Source: Alisma plantago-aquatica
Taxonomy: Eukaryota > Streptophyta > Magnoliopsida > Alismatales > Alismataceae
Assembly: GCA_963693085.1 (NCBI GenBank)
Contig: OY856411.1
Span: forward strand, 114,072,767 to 114,136,766
Length of the DNA stretch: 64,000 nt
Direction of reading: 5' to 3'
Shown here in pieces: positions 21,774 to 34,383 of this stretch (positions within the stretch are counted from its first letter, which is position 1; each line of letters begins with the position of its first letter). The notes under the pieces were generated by a model. It did not search any database, was not told where the DNA came from, and saw nothing but the letters and a program-made list of their open reading frames with translations. Both the position numbers and the translations under genes were made by a program.

Positions 21774-24700
21774 TGTAACACCCCTCCCTAGAGTTACATA
21801 CATAACCAGTGGAAGCACAACCTAATCCCCAACATTATCCATAATGTGGGGTACTTGGCATTTCAAGGAGGGATTATCACAACCATGATATTCATTGCAC
21901 AAAATAGAGTTTAAATAAACCATCACAGGATCAAGATTACAATTTCTCGTTCTTAAACCTTAACAAAAGTTACATGTACATAGTCATGGTAAAAGGAAAA
22001 AGGTCTATAAACTAGGTATGGTTGGCACCCCACCAAAGCTCTTCTCCTTGCAGGTCCTTGAGCTAGGGTTTCCTCCTTAGGTGGACTTCCCTCCATAGAT
22101 AGCTTCCAACCTATGGGCATCATGCCCCCAGCCATGCATCAAACAAATGGTAAGTGGATTGAACATGTTATAATATAAGAAAACTTGAAAACCGAGAATA
22201 AGCATTAACATTAAACATTGAACATTGAAAAGACATGCATTTTCTTTTAGATCAATTTCTTTTATCTTAACCTATATAAGTGTCCTCGGGTTTGCACAAA
22301 TGTGCCTCTTATCTTATGCACCGAAGTGCCTCTTAGGTTGCACTGAGGTGCCTCTTCTCTTATGCACCGAAGTGCCTCTTCTCTTATGAGGAACTTATAT
22401 AAGTTTCATTTTTATCATTCTCTTTCTCTTAATGCTCTTATCTCTACTTTAAACTTTATTGGTAACAATTATCATTATGGTTCATGAAGGTGCTATTATA
22501 CATCATAAGCAACTCAGAATATAATAATCTTACTGACTTTAACAATTAGAAACAGTAAATAACATAAACATGGCATTCATTGAAATTCATACATGTATAA
22601 TAATTCAAAACCAGATAGTTATATGTTCAATTGCATGGACCACTTAGTTTTTCACTTGGAGAGTGAATTCTCTCTCTTCCTAGGTTGGGTAAGATCGTAA
22701 TCACGTCTTGGGTCAGAGAAACCCTAATTATCCTATTTGCAACAAATCTCACATTATTATACATTTTATTCACCAAATAAAACCCTAAATTCCATTTCCT
22801 ATAAAACCGACGTTTGGCAATTCAAACTCAGACTCTGAAAACCACATATTAGGATTCTACGTGAAAAACCATTTCTAAAACATATTTTTGTGTATTTTTC
22901 TGAGCATCGAGCAATTTACTATGAATTTCCAAAGAATCAGCCAATCATAAATCGGGGAAAAGCCACATTTTCTTGTTGGGCCTGAGTCCTGAGTTGGACC
23001 AATCGGGCTTGGCCAACTCAGCAATGAGGCTTGCCACTAAGGACTCGTGATCAAGGTAAGGAGGACAGGTGAAAACCCAAAAATGCCCTTGTAGGTGAAA
23101 TGTGTCGATTAGAAAAGAATGACCCTCTTGGTCATATTGCGACCTGAAACGTTCCCAAGCTGCTCCCTCGTGATCTATGGCTTGAGCCATGGTCTGGAGC
23201 TGAAAGCTCCTTGATCTTCTGTAAAATGGGGGAAGTTTGTGGGGAAACAAAGGCTACTAGTGAACTCTTAGTACCTAGACAAAGTCATCAGGCTAAAATT
23301 CTGGCCATGAGATGAACTGGAGCTTCAAGTAGTTGCTCTAGTCATGGACCTGTAAAAGGGCAAGACGGTGATGTCGATCTATCAAGGAGAGCGAGAGAAA
23401 GGGAACAAAACCCTGAAGACGGATTCACGGAGGTGAGATGTGGATGAGGGAAAAGTTGAATGAGGCAAAAGCAGCCGAAAAGGGCCATGGGGTGAGAAAC
23501 AGAGGTCGGCGGCTCGGAACAGGGGCGGTGGCCAAGTACTGGAATCTAGTGAGGAATCAGCCACCAAAGCCATAAAAGCACTCCTGGAGGTGCGTCGGAG
23601 TCCTAGGAGGCGAGAGGTGGCTCGAGGGACCACTGGGCAAGGTCGGTGGCAAGAAACCAAACCAAGGCCAAGCACAAGGTTGTAGGTTGCTATAGGACCT
23701 GCCGATTGGGGCGATGTCAAGGCAAACTGAGAAAGCCAAGACGTAGCTTAGGTGTCGAGGATGCTTACCGCACTCACTACCGAGCCAAGGTGGACCGAGG
23801 AGGCTAGGTGAACTGACGGTTGTCAGAGAAGGTACCTTGAGTAGGTCAGGGAGTTCAAGAGCGCCACGAATCAAATTGGAGGTGGAGGAGAGAAATACGG
23901 AGGCCGACAGTCCTTTTGGTAGCCTGTTCAGGCAGAGGGGAAGGCTAGGGTGGCGGCTGCGCAAGATGATGGGGAGAATAGTCATGAGCCCTAAAGGGTG
24001 TTTACTATATACTCCACAAGAGCCTATGAGCAAGGGCTCGTTTGGTGCGCGAGAGAGCGACGAAGCCAGAGCCGCAAAAATCTCGTGAAACCGATAACTG
24101 AAGAGGGAGAAATCAATCAAGGAATAAAATGGGTTGTAGGCGTCTGACTTGCCTAAAACGTCGGAGGTAGAAGATAACATGTGTGCCGTTGGATCTTGAT
24201 CTAATGGTTTCCGTGTACTCGCGTGAGAAAATAAAGCAAAAGTAATGCATGACAGGGAAATAAATCCCGGAACCATAAGGAATTGAGTGAATTAAAAGCA
24301 AACTCTAATCAAACTATATTCAAAACTTTCCTAATTTAATTGGAGGGTCAAATGAACTCCAAATGAGTCCAAATTTGGACCATTGACTAATTAAAGTGTC
24401 TAGAATAATCCTAGACAATTAGATTTAAGTTTCCTCAACGTTTGGTCCACGTTTTCTATTTTCATTTCTTATCTTAATTTAAGTGTACAAACCAATTAAA
24501 TAACTAAGGGGAACTTTCCTTTGTGGATTTTTACTTCAAAGTTCGAGATAAACAATATTTGTCTCTTTCAAAATCATTCCACACCTCTTTATTGCCTTCT
24601 TGTGTACTTTATTTGGAGGAGAGAGAGAAAATGAACATTAGAGGTTTTATTTTGAAATATATATAAAAGGAAAGGCATACTTGTTGTCCAAGTGATTTAA

Positions 24701-24986
24701 ATTTCGAATTTCTTTATTCTTCCTCTTTCTCTTTCTCTTTCTCTTTCTCTTTCATTCCTTTTTGACTTATTTAATAAATGGAAAACATATTACTATTATT
24801 ACACAACTATTTGCAACACATTAATGTAAAAGAAATTTATTTGGAGCCCTTTCTTATTTCTCTGTGTATTAAAATCCTAGAAATAAAACTAATTTGGACA
24901 AATTGCATTAAGACCCTTAACAAAATATTATTTGAAGAAAACCACAAAAAAGGTTTTATTTTACTCCTGAAAATAGGGATGTTACA
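21774..24986 (-). repeat. 3' LTR of the gag-only element
   Basis: It aligns end to end with 26,274-29,543. Internal features are short CTCTTATGCACCGAAGTGC repeats (22,300-22,390), a GC-rich block (23,300-24,100) and a short CTCTTT tract (about 24,722-24,752, roughly five units). A 239-codon open frame on the minus strand (24,276-23,557) is not maintained in the other LTR and matches no family I know. Confidence 0.95.
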
Positions 24987-25003
24987 TTACTACCCACCTT
25001 AAT
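24987..25003 (-). promoter_or_regulatory. Polypurine tract of the gag-only element
   Basis: Read on the minus strand, AAGGTGGGTAGTAA abuts the LTR (TGTAACATCC…). A purine-rich tract at this place primes plus-strand DNA synthesis. It is short and includes two T residues. Confidence 0.6.
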
Positions 25004-25143
25004 TAAATTTTTTCCTCAAAATTTCGTTATGCTACCCACCTTAGAAATTTTCATATTTTTAATATAAAACATTTCTATACTCTCATTACCATGTAAAATC
25101 ATAGTTTCATACATTGCATGAAAGATAAGGTTCTAAAAAGACT

Positions 25144-26193
25144 CTACTCGGTCTTAGCATCCTCACTATCATCTACCATAGTAAAGATTCTAGCATGCCT
25201 CTTTTCCTTAGGTGCTTGGTTGACATTAGGCTCCTTCTTCTGGAACTTAGGGAAGTTAGGCCTTATGTGGCCCATTTCACCACATGCATAGCAAACACCC
25301 GTTCCGAACCTGCATTCACCCAGGTGATATTTAGAACATTTAGCACATTGGGTCTTTGCATCCTGGTTTGCCTGTTGGTTTGGAATAACTTCATCTGGTG
25401 CCTTCCACTTCTTATCATTGTGGTGATTGTGGTTGTGGTTGTTGTGGTGACTCTCCTTCTTCCAAGCTCTTCCTGGATGATCCTCTAACTCTAGGGCAGC
25501 ATCTAGGGCACTCTGGAGTGTACGGTGCCCACATCCTAACAAGGCAAAGCTAAGGTCTGGCTTGAGACCGCGAATGAACTTCTTAGTTTTGCGACTTTCA
25601 TCATAGTCGTAGCCGTACTTCTGTAGGATCCAAAACTTCATCGCATATTGGGTGACCGTCATGTCACCATGTTGACGTAGGTTCCAAAATTCTTCCTCCT
25701 TCTTCTCGATCATGGCCTCAGATATGTAGTGGTTTTTGAAGGCTTCAGAAAATTCCTCCCATGTGAATGGAGGAGCATCAGCTTCACGAGAACCTAGTAG
25801 GTTCTCCCACCAAGTCCTAGCAGCACCCTTCAGCATATGCGTCCCAAAACGGACCTTGGAGTAGTTGGGGCAGTCTAAGTCACGGAAGCAATGTTCCATG
25901 TGCTTCATCCAACTCTTAGCTTTTCCCACCACGTCCACCTCTTCTTCCCCAGCAAAGGAGTCAGGCTTGATCTTCAAAAAGTGGACTAGGGAAAGCTCGG
26001 GGTTGACCCTAGGGTTGTCCATTTATCCTTCTCCTCTTCCCATGGCAGTGGCTAGGGATCTAACAAGGACATCAAAGGGAACTGTGGGGGTTTCATGATG
26101 TGGAGATTGTTGATGTTCTCCCATGCTAACAGATTCACCTTCATCCCCATCCATGGATACCTTTCCGTTCTCACCTTTCTTCTTAGGAGCCAT
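25144..26193 (-). CDS. Tekay/Del-like gag (one premature stop)
   Basis: The likely original start is the ATG at 26,193 (MAPKKKGENGK). A TAA at 26,025-26,023 interrupts it, and the ATG directly after (26,022) opens 292 intact codons. The Retrotrans_gag core reads HMLKGAARTWWENLL, FTWEEFSEAFKNHYISEAMIEKK, LRQHGDMTVTQYAMKFW and FIRGLKPDL. Two C-terminal knuckles follow: CAKCSKYHLGEC, complete, and CYACGEMGHIRPNF, whose last cysteine is replaced by phenylalanine. The frame ends at the point where the protease begins in autonomous relatives, and the purine tract and LTR follow. The product would form the particle, while polymerase functions must come from another element. Confidence 0.85.
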
Positions 26194-26255
26194 CACTGTG
26201 AAAAAGACATAAACTACATGAGATCATGAGAAAAGCTTGTTGTCCAACCATATTT

Positions 26256-26269
26256 TGGCTCTGATACCA
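26256..26269 (-). promoter_or_regulatory. Primer-binding site of the gag-only element
   Basis: The minus strand reads TGGTATCAGAGCCA, complementary to the initiator methionine tRNA. It is four bases from the right LTR edge at 26,274. This confirms minus orientation and the LTR boundary. Confidence 0.9.
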
Positions 26270-26273
26270 TTAT

Positions 26274-29200
26274 TGTAACACCCCTCCCTAGGGTTACATA
26301 CATAACCAGCGGAAGCACAGCCTAATCCCCAACATTATCCATAATGTGGGGTACTTGGCATTTTAAGGAGGGATTATCACAACCATGATATTCATTGCAC
26401 AAAATAGAGTTTAAATAAACCATCACAAGATCAAGATTACAATTTCTCATTCTCAAACCTTAACAAAAGTTACATGTACATCATCATGGTAAAAGGAAAA
26501 ATGTCTATAAACTAGGTATGGTTGGCACCCCACCAAAGCTCTTCTCCTTGCAGGTCCTTGAGCTAGTGTTTCCTCCTTAGGTGGACTTCCCTCCTTAGCT
26601 AGCTTCCAACCTATGGGCATCACGCCCCCAGCCATGCATCAAACAAATGGTAAGTGGATTGAACATGTTATAATATAAGAAAACTTGAAAATTGAGAATA
26701 AGCATTAACATTAAACATTGAACATTGAAAAGACATGCATTTTCTTTTAGATCAATTTCTTTTATCTTAACCTATATAAGTGTCCTCGGGTTTGCACAAA
26801 TGTGTCTCTTCTCTTATGCACCGAAGTGCCTCTTAGGTTGCACTGAGGTGCCTCTTCTCTTATGCACCGAAGTGCCTCTTCTCTTATGAGGAACTTATAT
26901 AAGTTTCATTTTTATCATTCTCTTTCTCTTAATACTCTTATCTCTACTTTAAACTTTATTGGTAACAATTATCATTATGGTTCATGAAGGTCCTATCATA
27001 CATCATAAGCAACTCAGAATATAATAATCTTACTGACTTTAACAATTAGAAACAGTAAATAACATAAACATGGCATTCATTGAAATTCATACATGCATAA
27101 TAATTCAAAACCAGATAGTTATATGTTCAATTGCATGGACCACTTACTTTTTCACTTGGAGAGTCAATTCTCTCTCTTACTAGTTTGGGTAAAACCCTAA
27201 TCACGTCATGGGTCAGAGAAACCCTAATTATCCTATTTGCAACAAATCTCACGTTATTTTACATTTTATTCACCAAATAAAACCCTAAATTCCATTTCCT
27301 ATAAAACCGATGTTTGGAGATTCAAAAGCAGACTCTGAAAACCACATATTCGGATTCCTCGTGAAAAACCATTTCTAAAACATATTTTTGTGTATTTTTC
27401 TGAGCATCGAGCAATTTACTATGAATTTCCAAAGAATCAGCCAATCATAAATCGAGAAAAAGCCACATTTGCTTATTGGGCCTGAGTCCTGAGTTGGACC
27501 AATCGGGCTTGGCCAACTCAGCAATGAGGCTTGCCACTGAGGACTCGTGATCAAGGCAAGGAGGACATGTGAAACCCCGAAAATGCCCTTGTAGGTGAAA
27601 TGCATCGATTAGAAAAGAATGACCCTCTTGGTCATATTGCGACCTGAAACGTTCCCAAGTTGCTCCCTCGCGATCTATGGCTTGAGCCATGGTCTGGAGA
27701 TGAAAGCTCCTTGATCTGCTATAAAATGGGGGAAGTTCACGGGGAAACAAAGGCTACTAGTGAACTCTTAGTACCCAGACGAAGCCATCAGGCTAAAATT
27801 TTGGCCATGAGATGAACTGGAGCTTCAAGTAGTTGCTCTAGTCATGGACCTGTAAAAGGGCAAGACGACGATGCTGATCCATCGAGGAGAGTGAGAGAAA
27901 GGGAACAAAACCCTGAAGATGGATTCGCAGAGGTGAGATGTGGATGAGGGAAAAGTTGAATTAGGCAAAAGCAGCCGAGAAGGGCCATGGGGTGAGAAAC
28001 AGAGGTCGACGGCTCAGAACAGGGGTGGCGGCCAAGTACTGGTATCCAGTGAGGAATCACCCACCAAAGCCATAAAAGCACTCTTGGAGGTATGTCAGAG
28101 TCCCAGGAGGTGAGTGGTGGCTCACGAGACCACTAGGCAAGGTCGGCGGAAAGAAACCAAACCAAGGCCAAGCACAAGGTTGCAGGTTGCTATAGGACCC
28201 GCCGATGGGGGCGATGTCAAGGCAAACTGAGAAAGCCAAGACGTAGCTTAGGTGTCGAGGATGCTTACCGCGCTCACTATCAAGTCAAGGTGGACCGAGG
28301 AGGCTAGGAGAACTCACGGTTGTCAGAGAAGGTACCTTGAGTAGGCCAGGGAGTTCGAGAGCGCCACGAATCAAATTGGAGGTGGAGGAGAGAAAGACGG
28401 AGGTCGACGGTCCTTTTGGTAGCCTTTCGGGCAGAGGGGAAGGCTAGGGTGGCGGCTGCGTAAGATGGCGTGGAGAATAGTCGTGATCCCTAAAGGGCGT
28501 TTACTATATACTCCACGAGTGCCTATGATCAAGGGCTCATTTGGTGCGCGAGAGAGTGACAAAGCTAGAGCCGCAAAAATCTCGTGAAACCGATAACTGG
28601 AGAGGGAGAAATCAATCGAGGAATAAAACGGGTTGTAGGTGTCTGACTTGCCTAAAATGTCAGAGGTAGAAGATAACACGTGCGCCGTTGGATCTTGATC
28701 CAACGATTGCCACGTACTCGCATGAGAAAATAAAGCAAAAGTAACGCGTGACAGGGAAATAAATCCCAGAACCATAGGGAATTGAGTGCTTTAAAAGCAA
28801 ACTCTAATCAAACTATATTCAAAACTTTCCTAATTTAATTGGAGGGTCAAACGAACTCCAAATGAGTCCAAATTTGGACCGTTGACTAATTAAAGGGTCT
28901 AGAATAATCCTAGACAATTATATTTAAGTTTCCTTAACCTTTGGTCCACGTTATCTATTTTCATTTCTTGTCTTAATTTAAGTGTACAAACTAATTAAAT
29001 AACTAAGGGGAAACTTTCCTTTGTGGATTTTTACTCCAAAATTTGAGATAAACAATATTTGTCTCTTTCAAAATCATTCCACACCTCTTTATTGCCTTCT
29101 TGTTTACTTTATTTGGAGGAGAGAGAGAAAATAAACATTAGAGGTTTTATTTTGAAATATATAAAAAGCAAAGGCATACTTGTTGTCCAAATGATTTAAA

Positions 29201-29543
29201 TTTCGAATTTCTTTATTCTTCCTCTTTCTCTTTCTCTTTCTCTTTCTCTTTCTCTTTCTCTTTCTCTTTCTCTTTCTCTTTCTCTTTCTCTTTCTCTTTC
29301 TCTTTCTCTTGCATTCCCTTTTGACTTATTTAATAAATGGAAAACATATTACTATTATTACACAACTATTTGCAACACATTAATGTAAAAGAAATTTATT
29401 TGGAGCCCTTTTATTTCTCTTTGTATTAAAATCCTAGAAATAGAACTAATTTGGACAAATTGCATTAAGACCCTTAACAAAATATTATTTGAAGAAAACC
29501 ACAAAAAAGGTTTTATTTTACTCCTGAAAATAGGGATGTTACA
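26274..29543 (-). repeat. 5' LTR of the gag-only element
   Basis: It is the second LTR copy, 57 bp longer than its partner, mainly from an expanded CTCTTT tract at about 29,222-29,310 (roughly 15 units). Differences from the left copy are mostly transitions and are densest in the GC-rich block (27,800-28,720). Confidence 0.95.
29222..29310. repeat. CTCTTT hexanucleotide microsatellite
   Basis: An almost uninterrupted run of about 15 CTCTTT units. The equivalent place in the partner LTR (24,722-24,752) has about five. Confidence 0.95.
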
Positions 29544-30620
29544 GTGCCGCTCACCAGATATCTGCCTCTGGAGTCCATCTTCTCGTCAGAACCAATTTCC
29601 GAGCAAAGAACCAAGGCCCTTTCTCAAGAGTTGTTCTCATATCCTCCTCACAAGTGAATCGTGCGAGGAAAATGCCCCCAACTAGCAGCGAACATTACAG
29701 CTCCCCCTGGATCTCCAGCTCCTGAGCATCCAACCGTAAAGTCGGTTGATGATGCACTTGGATCTCAGAACCTACACGATGACAAAGAACTTGCGGAACT
29801 CATCCATCTCTTCCACCACCAGCGCTGGCATCTTCATCCAAGGCCTCCCATCATTGACCCTAAAAGACGGGGATTTAGGATCCCCCGTCGCAGCCACAGG
29901 AACAAGGTTAGGCCGCACCGCCATTAGTCTCGCCACCGCCGCATTCTATCCTCTGCCCACTGTCACATTAGTAATTGGATTGCCCCAGGAACCTGCCCCC
30001 TCTATTATGGAGGAAAGGACAGTGGAGTCTGCCCTACCCACGGCACCTACCATGGATTGCGTCAAGAAGAGAGAAGCCAGAGCCCACGCCTAGAGAGAGA
30101 GAAGCCCTGGGTAAAGTTGACTTTTCTTGAATGTTAATTTGTAAGATTGACCCAAGTGGTGTGGGTGAGCCAAAGGTCGTGGACTTCCACACTGAGGGGA
30201 GATACGAAGGGGCGGAACACGTCTGTGTGGATCTCAAGGCGGACAAGAAACCACTGGAGGTGGTCATGGTGGAGATGTCAGATGGCAAGGAATTAGAATT
30301 AAAGGTGATCTATGATGCTCTCCCCCAACATTTCTTGGAGTGTAAAGTGTTTGGGCATTCTACTGGTGATTTCCCAAGGGTGAGATCTGCTCTTCAATCC
30401 CCCCCTTTGGTCCATGGTCGAGAGATGAGTCGGAGGCCTGGGCAGAGAAGGTCCGGGTGGAGCAGGAGAGCATAGGAGGGAAGAATCAACACCTCAATGG
30501 TCGCAGTGGTGGTTGAGAGGCGGCCGTCAAGTGGGGCGGATTTCAGTCCATCTGACCAGGTGGTGAGTGAGGCAGAGGTCGCCATTTCTCAATAGACAGT
30601 AGAGGGGAGTGTGCAAGGGG
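29544..30620 (+). pseudogene. LINE 5' region and ORF1 remnant
   Basis: It resumes the LINE after the LTR insertion. Only a C-terminal-like part of ORF1 is clear, at 30,131-30,475: VCVDLKADKKPLEVV…ELELKVIYDALPQHFLECKVFGHSTGDFP. This resembles the segment of plant L1 ORF1 (DUF4283 protein) around the CCHC-like finger (YE.LP..C..CG.. GH…). The finger here keeps one C, a G-H and little more. Stops split the frame, so the RNA-binding protein is not made. Confidence 0.6.
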
Positions 30621-30936
30621 CAGTAGCTCTGGTTGATTAGGGGTTGAAGGTGATGGAAAATTCAGTGGAAGAGGAGAATCTAGTGGGGTCAGTGGAGACG
30701 TCTAAGGTCCAATCAGTTGCTACGGAGGTGATGGAAGCAGTGGTGTCAGCAGGGTACCAGGGGAACTCCAACCAATTCTCCATATTGGAGAACCTAGACA
30801 CAGATAACTTGGTTGATGAAATGATTGGGACAACCAACAGAAGAAGAGATCTACAGATGGAGAGCAGCACCAAGGGAAGGAGGTTTTCTCCCATAGTGAA
30901 CACCCCTGGAAGGGGTGGGCACAAGAGTAGATAGTA

Positions 30937-33900
30937 TGTCTGTCCTCACTTGGAATGTGAGGGGACGTCGAGGTCCAGAAGACAGAGGAGAGTGAGGAAG
31001 GTTATATCGGATGAGAGGGGCTTCCTTGGTGTTCTTATTGGAGACCAGGATCAAGAGGGAGTACAGAGAGAAGGTTGTGGGTATGTTCCCTGATGGATGG
31101 GAGCGGAGTCTAATCTTGAGCAGGTGGAAGGGGGGAGTATTTCCCTAGGTTGGGATAGGGAGGTGTGGGATGTTCAGGTCATCAGTGCAACTGCTCAGAC
31201 TATGGTCTCAAGTTGCATCAACATTGGCGGCTTCCATTGTATTATCACGGGAGTATATGGCCATAACAACGAGGGGAGACAAAGGACATGTTGGGAGACT
31301 ATTAAAGAAACCACTCAACAGTAGGTTCCCCAACTGGTGATTGGGGACTTCAACCATGTGAGGAAGGCAGGGGAGAAGCATGTGGGCTTGCCCATTCCAG
31401 TCTCGGTTCTTAGCAGATTCAATGATGCGGTGGATGTTGCTTGCCTAGTTGAATTAAACATGAATGGTGATCTAACCACGTGGCAGAACAAGAGGAGCCC
31501 AGCACATCGAATTGCAAGCCATCTCGATAGAGGCTTGGTAAATTCAGTTTGGCAGGACTGTCTTACGGAGGTGCATGTGTCTTTGGGGGGGCACCCAAAT
31601 AGTGACCACTCTTGGATGAAAGTGGCCCTAGTGGAGGATGCAAAGAAGAATAGACCATTCTGGTTTCTGAATTTTTGGGAATATTGTCCAAGGTTCAGGG
31701 ATGTTGTCAAAGAAGCTTGGGAGGACAGGGTGGTGGGTAACCCAATATTCTGTGTGGCGGAAAAACTCAAGAGGATAAAGAAGGCCCTAAAGATTTGGGT
31801 GGCTGATCAGGTCAACCTCCCAAATATGGTGAGTCAAGCCAAACAAGATTATAAGGAGGTTGTGAGACATCTTAGGATTCAACCTTTAGATGTTAATAAA
31901 ATAAAGGATGAAGAAGAAAAGGCAGACAGATTTCTTAAGTTGGAAAAGGTAGAGGAAATGTATCATTAGCAACAGAGTAGGTTGAGATGGATAAAGGATG
32001 GGGATAGGAATACTAGGGTCTTCCATAATGCAATGAAGAAGAACCACATGAAGGACTGCATCCATGGGATGATGAAGGAAGATGGGTCTGCTACGAGTGG
32101 ATCGAGAGAGGTGGTGAAGGAGGCCATTAACTACTTCAAGAACCTCTATAATAGGGAGCATGTTATTCACCAGGGTTGCTTGTCCAATGTTAAGGTGAGC
32201 GAGGAGATGAAAATGGAGTTGTGTGGCCCGGTGATGGATAATGAAGTTAGGGAGGTGGTTTTCTCAATAGGCCCTTCCAAGGCTCTGGGCCACGACGGAT
32301 TTAATGGGAAGTTCTTTCAAAGCTGTTGGGATATTATAAAGGAAGACTTATGTCAGGCGGTGAGGTGGTTCATGGTGGGAAGTAGTATGCTTTGACAAGT
32401 GAAGCACTCTTTCATCAGATTGATCCCCAAAAAGAATTTGGCTTCTTCTATCGCAAACTTCCGGCCTATTGCTTGCTGCTCCGTGTTATATAAAATCTTT
32501 GCCAAACTTTTTTCGAGGGGACTTAAGAATATCCTTCTGAAGGTTGTGTCCTCCAACCAAATGACCTTCATACAAGGCAGAGACATCACTGATGTTGCGC
32601 TACTGGCTGTTGAATTTCTCAATCAGTTTGGAGGGAAGAATGCTTCTAGGAAGGCGTGTTTCAAGCTGAATATCACAAAGGCATATGATCATGTTGAATG
32701 GTCACTTTGTGGAGGATCATGGAGGCGCTGGGATTTTCCAGTAGATGGGTTAAGTTGCTAATTCAGTGTGTGGAAGGTACTTCATTTTCTATTCTAGTGA
32801 ATGGAGTACCACATGGCTTCTTCTCTGCTTCCAATGAGCTGGGACAGGGGGACCCTCTATCACCCATGCTTTTTGTGATCGTCATGGAAGCTCTCTCCTT
32901 TGCGGTAAATCATGCTGAAAGCAAAGGGATACTTAAGGTGTTCAAGATCAAGAACGTGCCCGTAGTCTCACATCTTGTGTTTGCGGATGACGTGATGATA
33001 TTCATAGAAGGCCATAGCAAGTACCTCATACAGGTGAGGCGCATCCTTGTGGAGGTGGGGCGTATGACAGGGCTCTATATTAGTGATATCAAATCCAGAG
33101 TGTTCTTGTCTCAATCTTATGATGCCATATGGGGAAGGTTCAGGGCTGCTGCAGGCATATCACGGGGGAGGTTCCCCATGAAGTATCTAGGCATCCCTAT
33201 ATCTGGGGGCAAAGGGAGGGGTAAATACTATGGCAATTTGGTGGATGAGTTGAGATCACAGATTGACAAGTGGGTTAGTTTGGCTATTTCATTTGCTAGA
33301 AGGCTGGTGTTGTGTAATTTGGTCTTATTGGCCAAGATTAGATTCTGGTGTAGATAAGCGGAGATCCCGTTGTTTATCATTGAAAAACTTAGATGCCTGG
33401 TGAGTAATTTTCTGTGGGGGGGCATGGAATTGCGTGGGACACCATTACAAGAGATTGTGTGCAAGGGGGGATGGGAGTGGTTGATCCTTGTGCGTTGGTG
33501 AGGGTTACTACTCTTCAGCATATCCACAGATTCATCATGCAGCCGGAGTCAGTGTGGGCTACGTGGATGAGGTGCAGATATGACAGTTCATTGGGCTCTA
33601 TGGATAGCGTGAATGGTTCGATTGTGTGGAGGAGGATGTCCAGAGAATGGGGTGTTTTCAGGCATGCCTACCAGCGTCACTCGAAAGGTTCTTGGGTGTG
33701 CTCCGTTTCCATACCTTGGGTGCAGAAGATGTATGGCCTGCCAGTTCCCTAGGTTGATGTTGTTTGGAACAAGCTGCAGACACCCAAATGGGGTTGTTGC
33801 TTGTATAGGGCGGTGCTCCAAAAGCTTCCTTCAGTGGATATATTGTGTGTGTGGGGCTTGATCGTCAACCCGATATGCTTGTTGTGCAAGGAGGCAGATG

Positions 33901-34300
33901 AAATGCATGACCATCTGTTCTTTGAGTGTCTGTATTCCTTATATGTATGGTGCAGATTGGCACTAAAGTGTGGATGGGGAGGTACCCGCCAAAGTTGCTT
34001 GAGGCAGGGATGGAGTGGATAAAGTAGAAGATGGAGGGAAGCAATAACATGCGGCGTTTGGGGTGCTAGGAGTGGCAGCTACAGTTTTTGGCATTTGGCA
34101 GGAAAGGAATACCAGGCTTCATGGCGGGTCTGGTACCGATAAGTTTGTGTTTTTAATCGGTTGTCTGATAGTCTGGGGCTTATTTGTAGGGCCAAACCTA
34201 CCCTGTATAAAGGTTTGGACCCAGTTTCCAGAGAGCAGTGGGATTTTTGTAGTTAGTTTCACCCTCTGTACAGTATAGGTTTACCTATATGGGTTTTTTG
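30937..34300 (+). pseudogene. LINE ORF2: endonuclease, reverse transcriptase, zinc finger
   Basis: It opens MSVLTWNVRG (apurinic-type endonuclease entry). LVIGDFNHVRKAGEK (near 31,335) is the endonuclease GDFN block, followed by DRGLVN and SDHSWM. RT begins near 32,399: FIRLIPKKNLASSIANFRPIACCSVLYKI, SNQMTFIQGRDITD, LNITKAYDHVEW. After a one-base shift near 32,700 come GVPHGFF, LGQGDPLSPMLFVIVMEAL and the catalytic FADD (32,990-33,001), then KYLGIPI. The terminal zf-RVT region has CLLCKEADEMHDHLFFEC (33,880-33,930). Four segments in differing frames and a few stops make it inactive, though conservation is good. The mechanism of the family is target-primed reverse transcription. Confidence 0.9.
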
Positions 34301-34332
34301 ACCTAGTAATATTTTACCTTATCCAAAAAAAA

Positions 34333-34349
34333 GAAATGGCATATCTTAT
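34333..34349. repeat. Right target-site duplication of the LINE
   Basis: Exact copy of 21,702-21,718, directly following the A-rich LINE tail. Confidence 0.9.
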
Positions 34350-34383
34350 AAATGATTTGATGAATAATAAAAGGCATATCTTA

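Larger units (their letters stand above)
21774..29543 (-). mobile_element. Non-autonomous gag-only LTR retrotransposon (TR-GAG type, Tekay/Del-like)
   Basis: Two LTRs of 3,213 and 3,270 bp (TGTAACACCCC…GGGATGTTACA in plus orientation) enclose only 1,287 bp. That internal DNA holds a primer site next to the right LTR, one gag gene and a purine-rich tract next to the left LTR. There is no protease, RT, RNase H or integrase. The gag and the very long LTRs point to the Tekay/Del chromovirus branch. Such gag-only elements have been described in plants as TR-GAG. Flanking pentamers are GTGTG and GTGCC, an imperfect target duplication. Confidence 0.85.
21719..34332 (+). mobile_element. L1-type LINE, split by an LTR element
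   Basis: Its 5' 55 bp lie at 21,719-21,773. The body continues at 29,544 and ends in an A-rich tail (…CCAAAAAAAA) at 34,332. It is flanked by a perfect 17-bp duplication. Net length is about 4.8 kb, near full length for a plant L1, with ORF1 remnants and an ORF2 holding endonuclease, RT and a terminal zinc finger. The inserted 7.8-kb LTR element occupies 21,774-29,543. Confidence 0.9.

Noticed and set aside
23382..24276. A 239-codon frame (24,276-23,557) and a 112-codon frame on the minus strand in the left LTR
   Set aside because: The corresponding positions in the right LTR are broken into shorter frames by substitutions and an indel, no family is recognisable, and GC-rich LTR DNA gives such frames by chance.
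21769..29548. Perfect 5-bp target duplication for the gag-only element
   Set aside because: The flanks read GTGTG and GTGCC. Only three bases agree, so I do not claim a full duplication.
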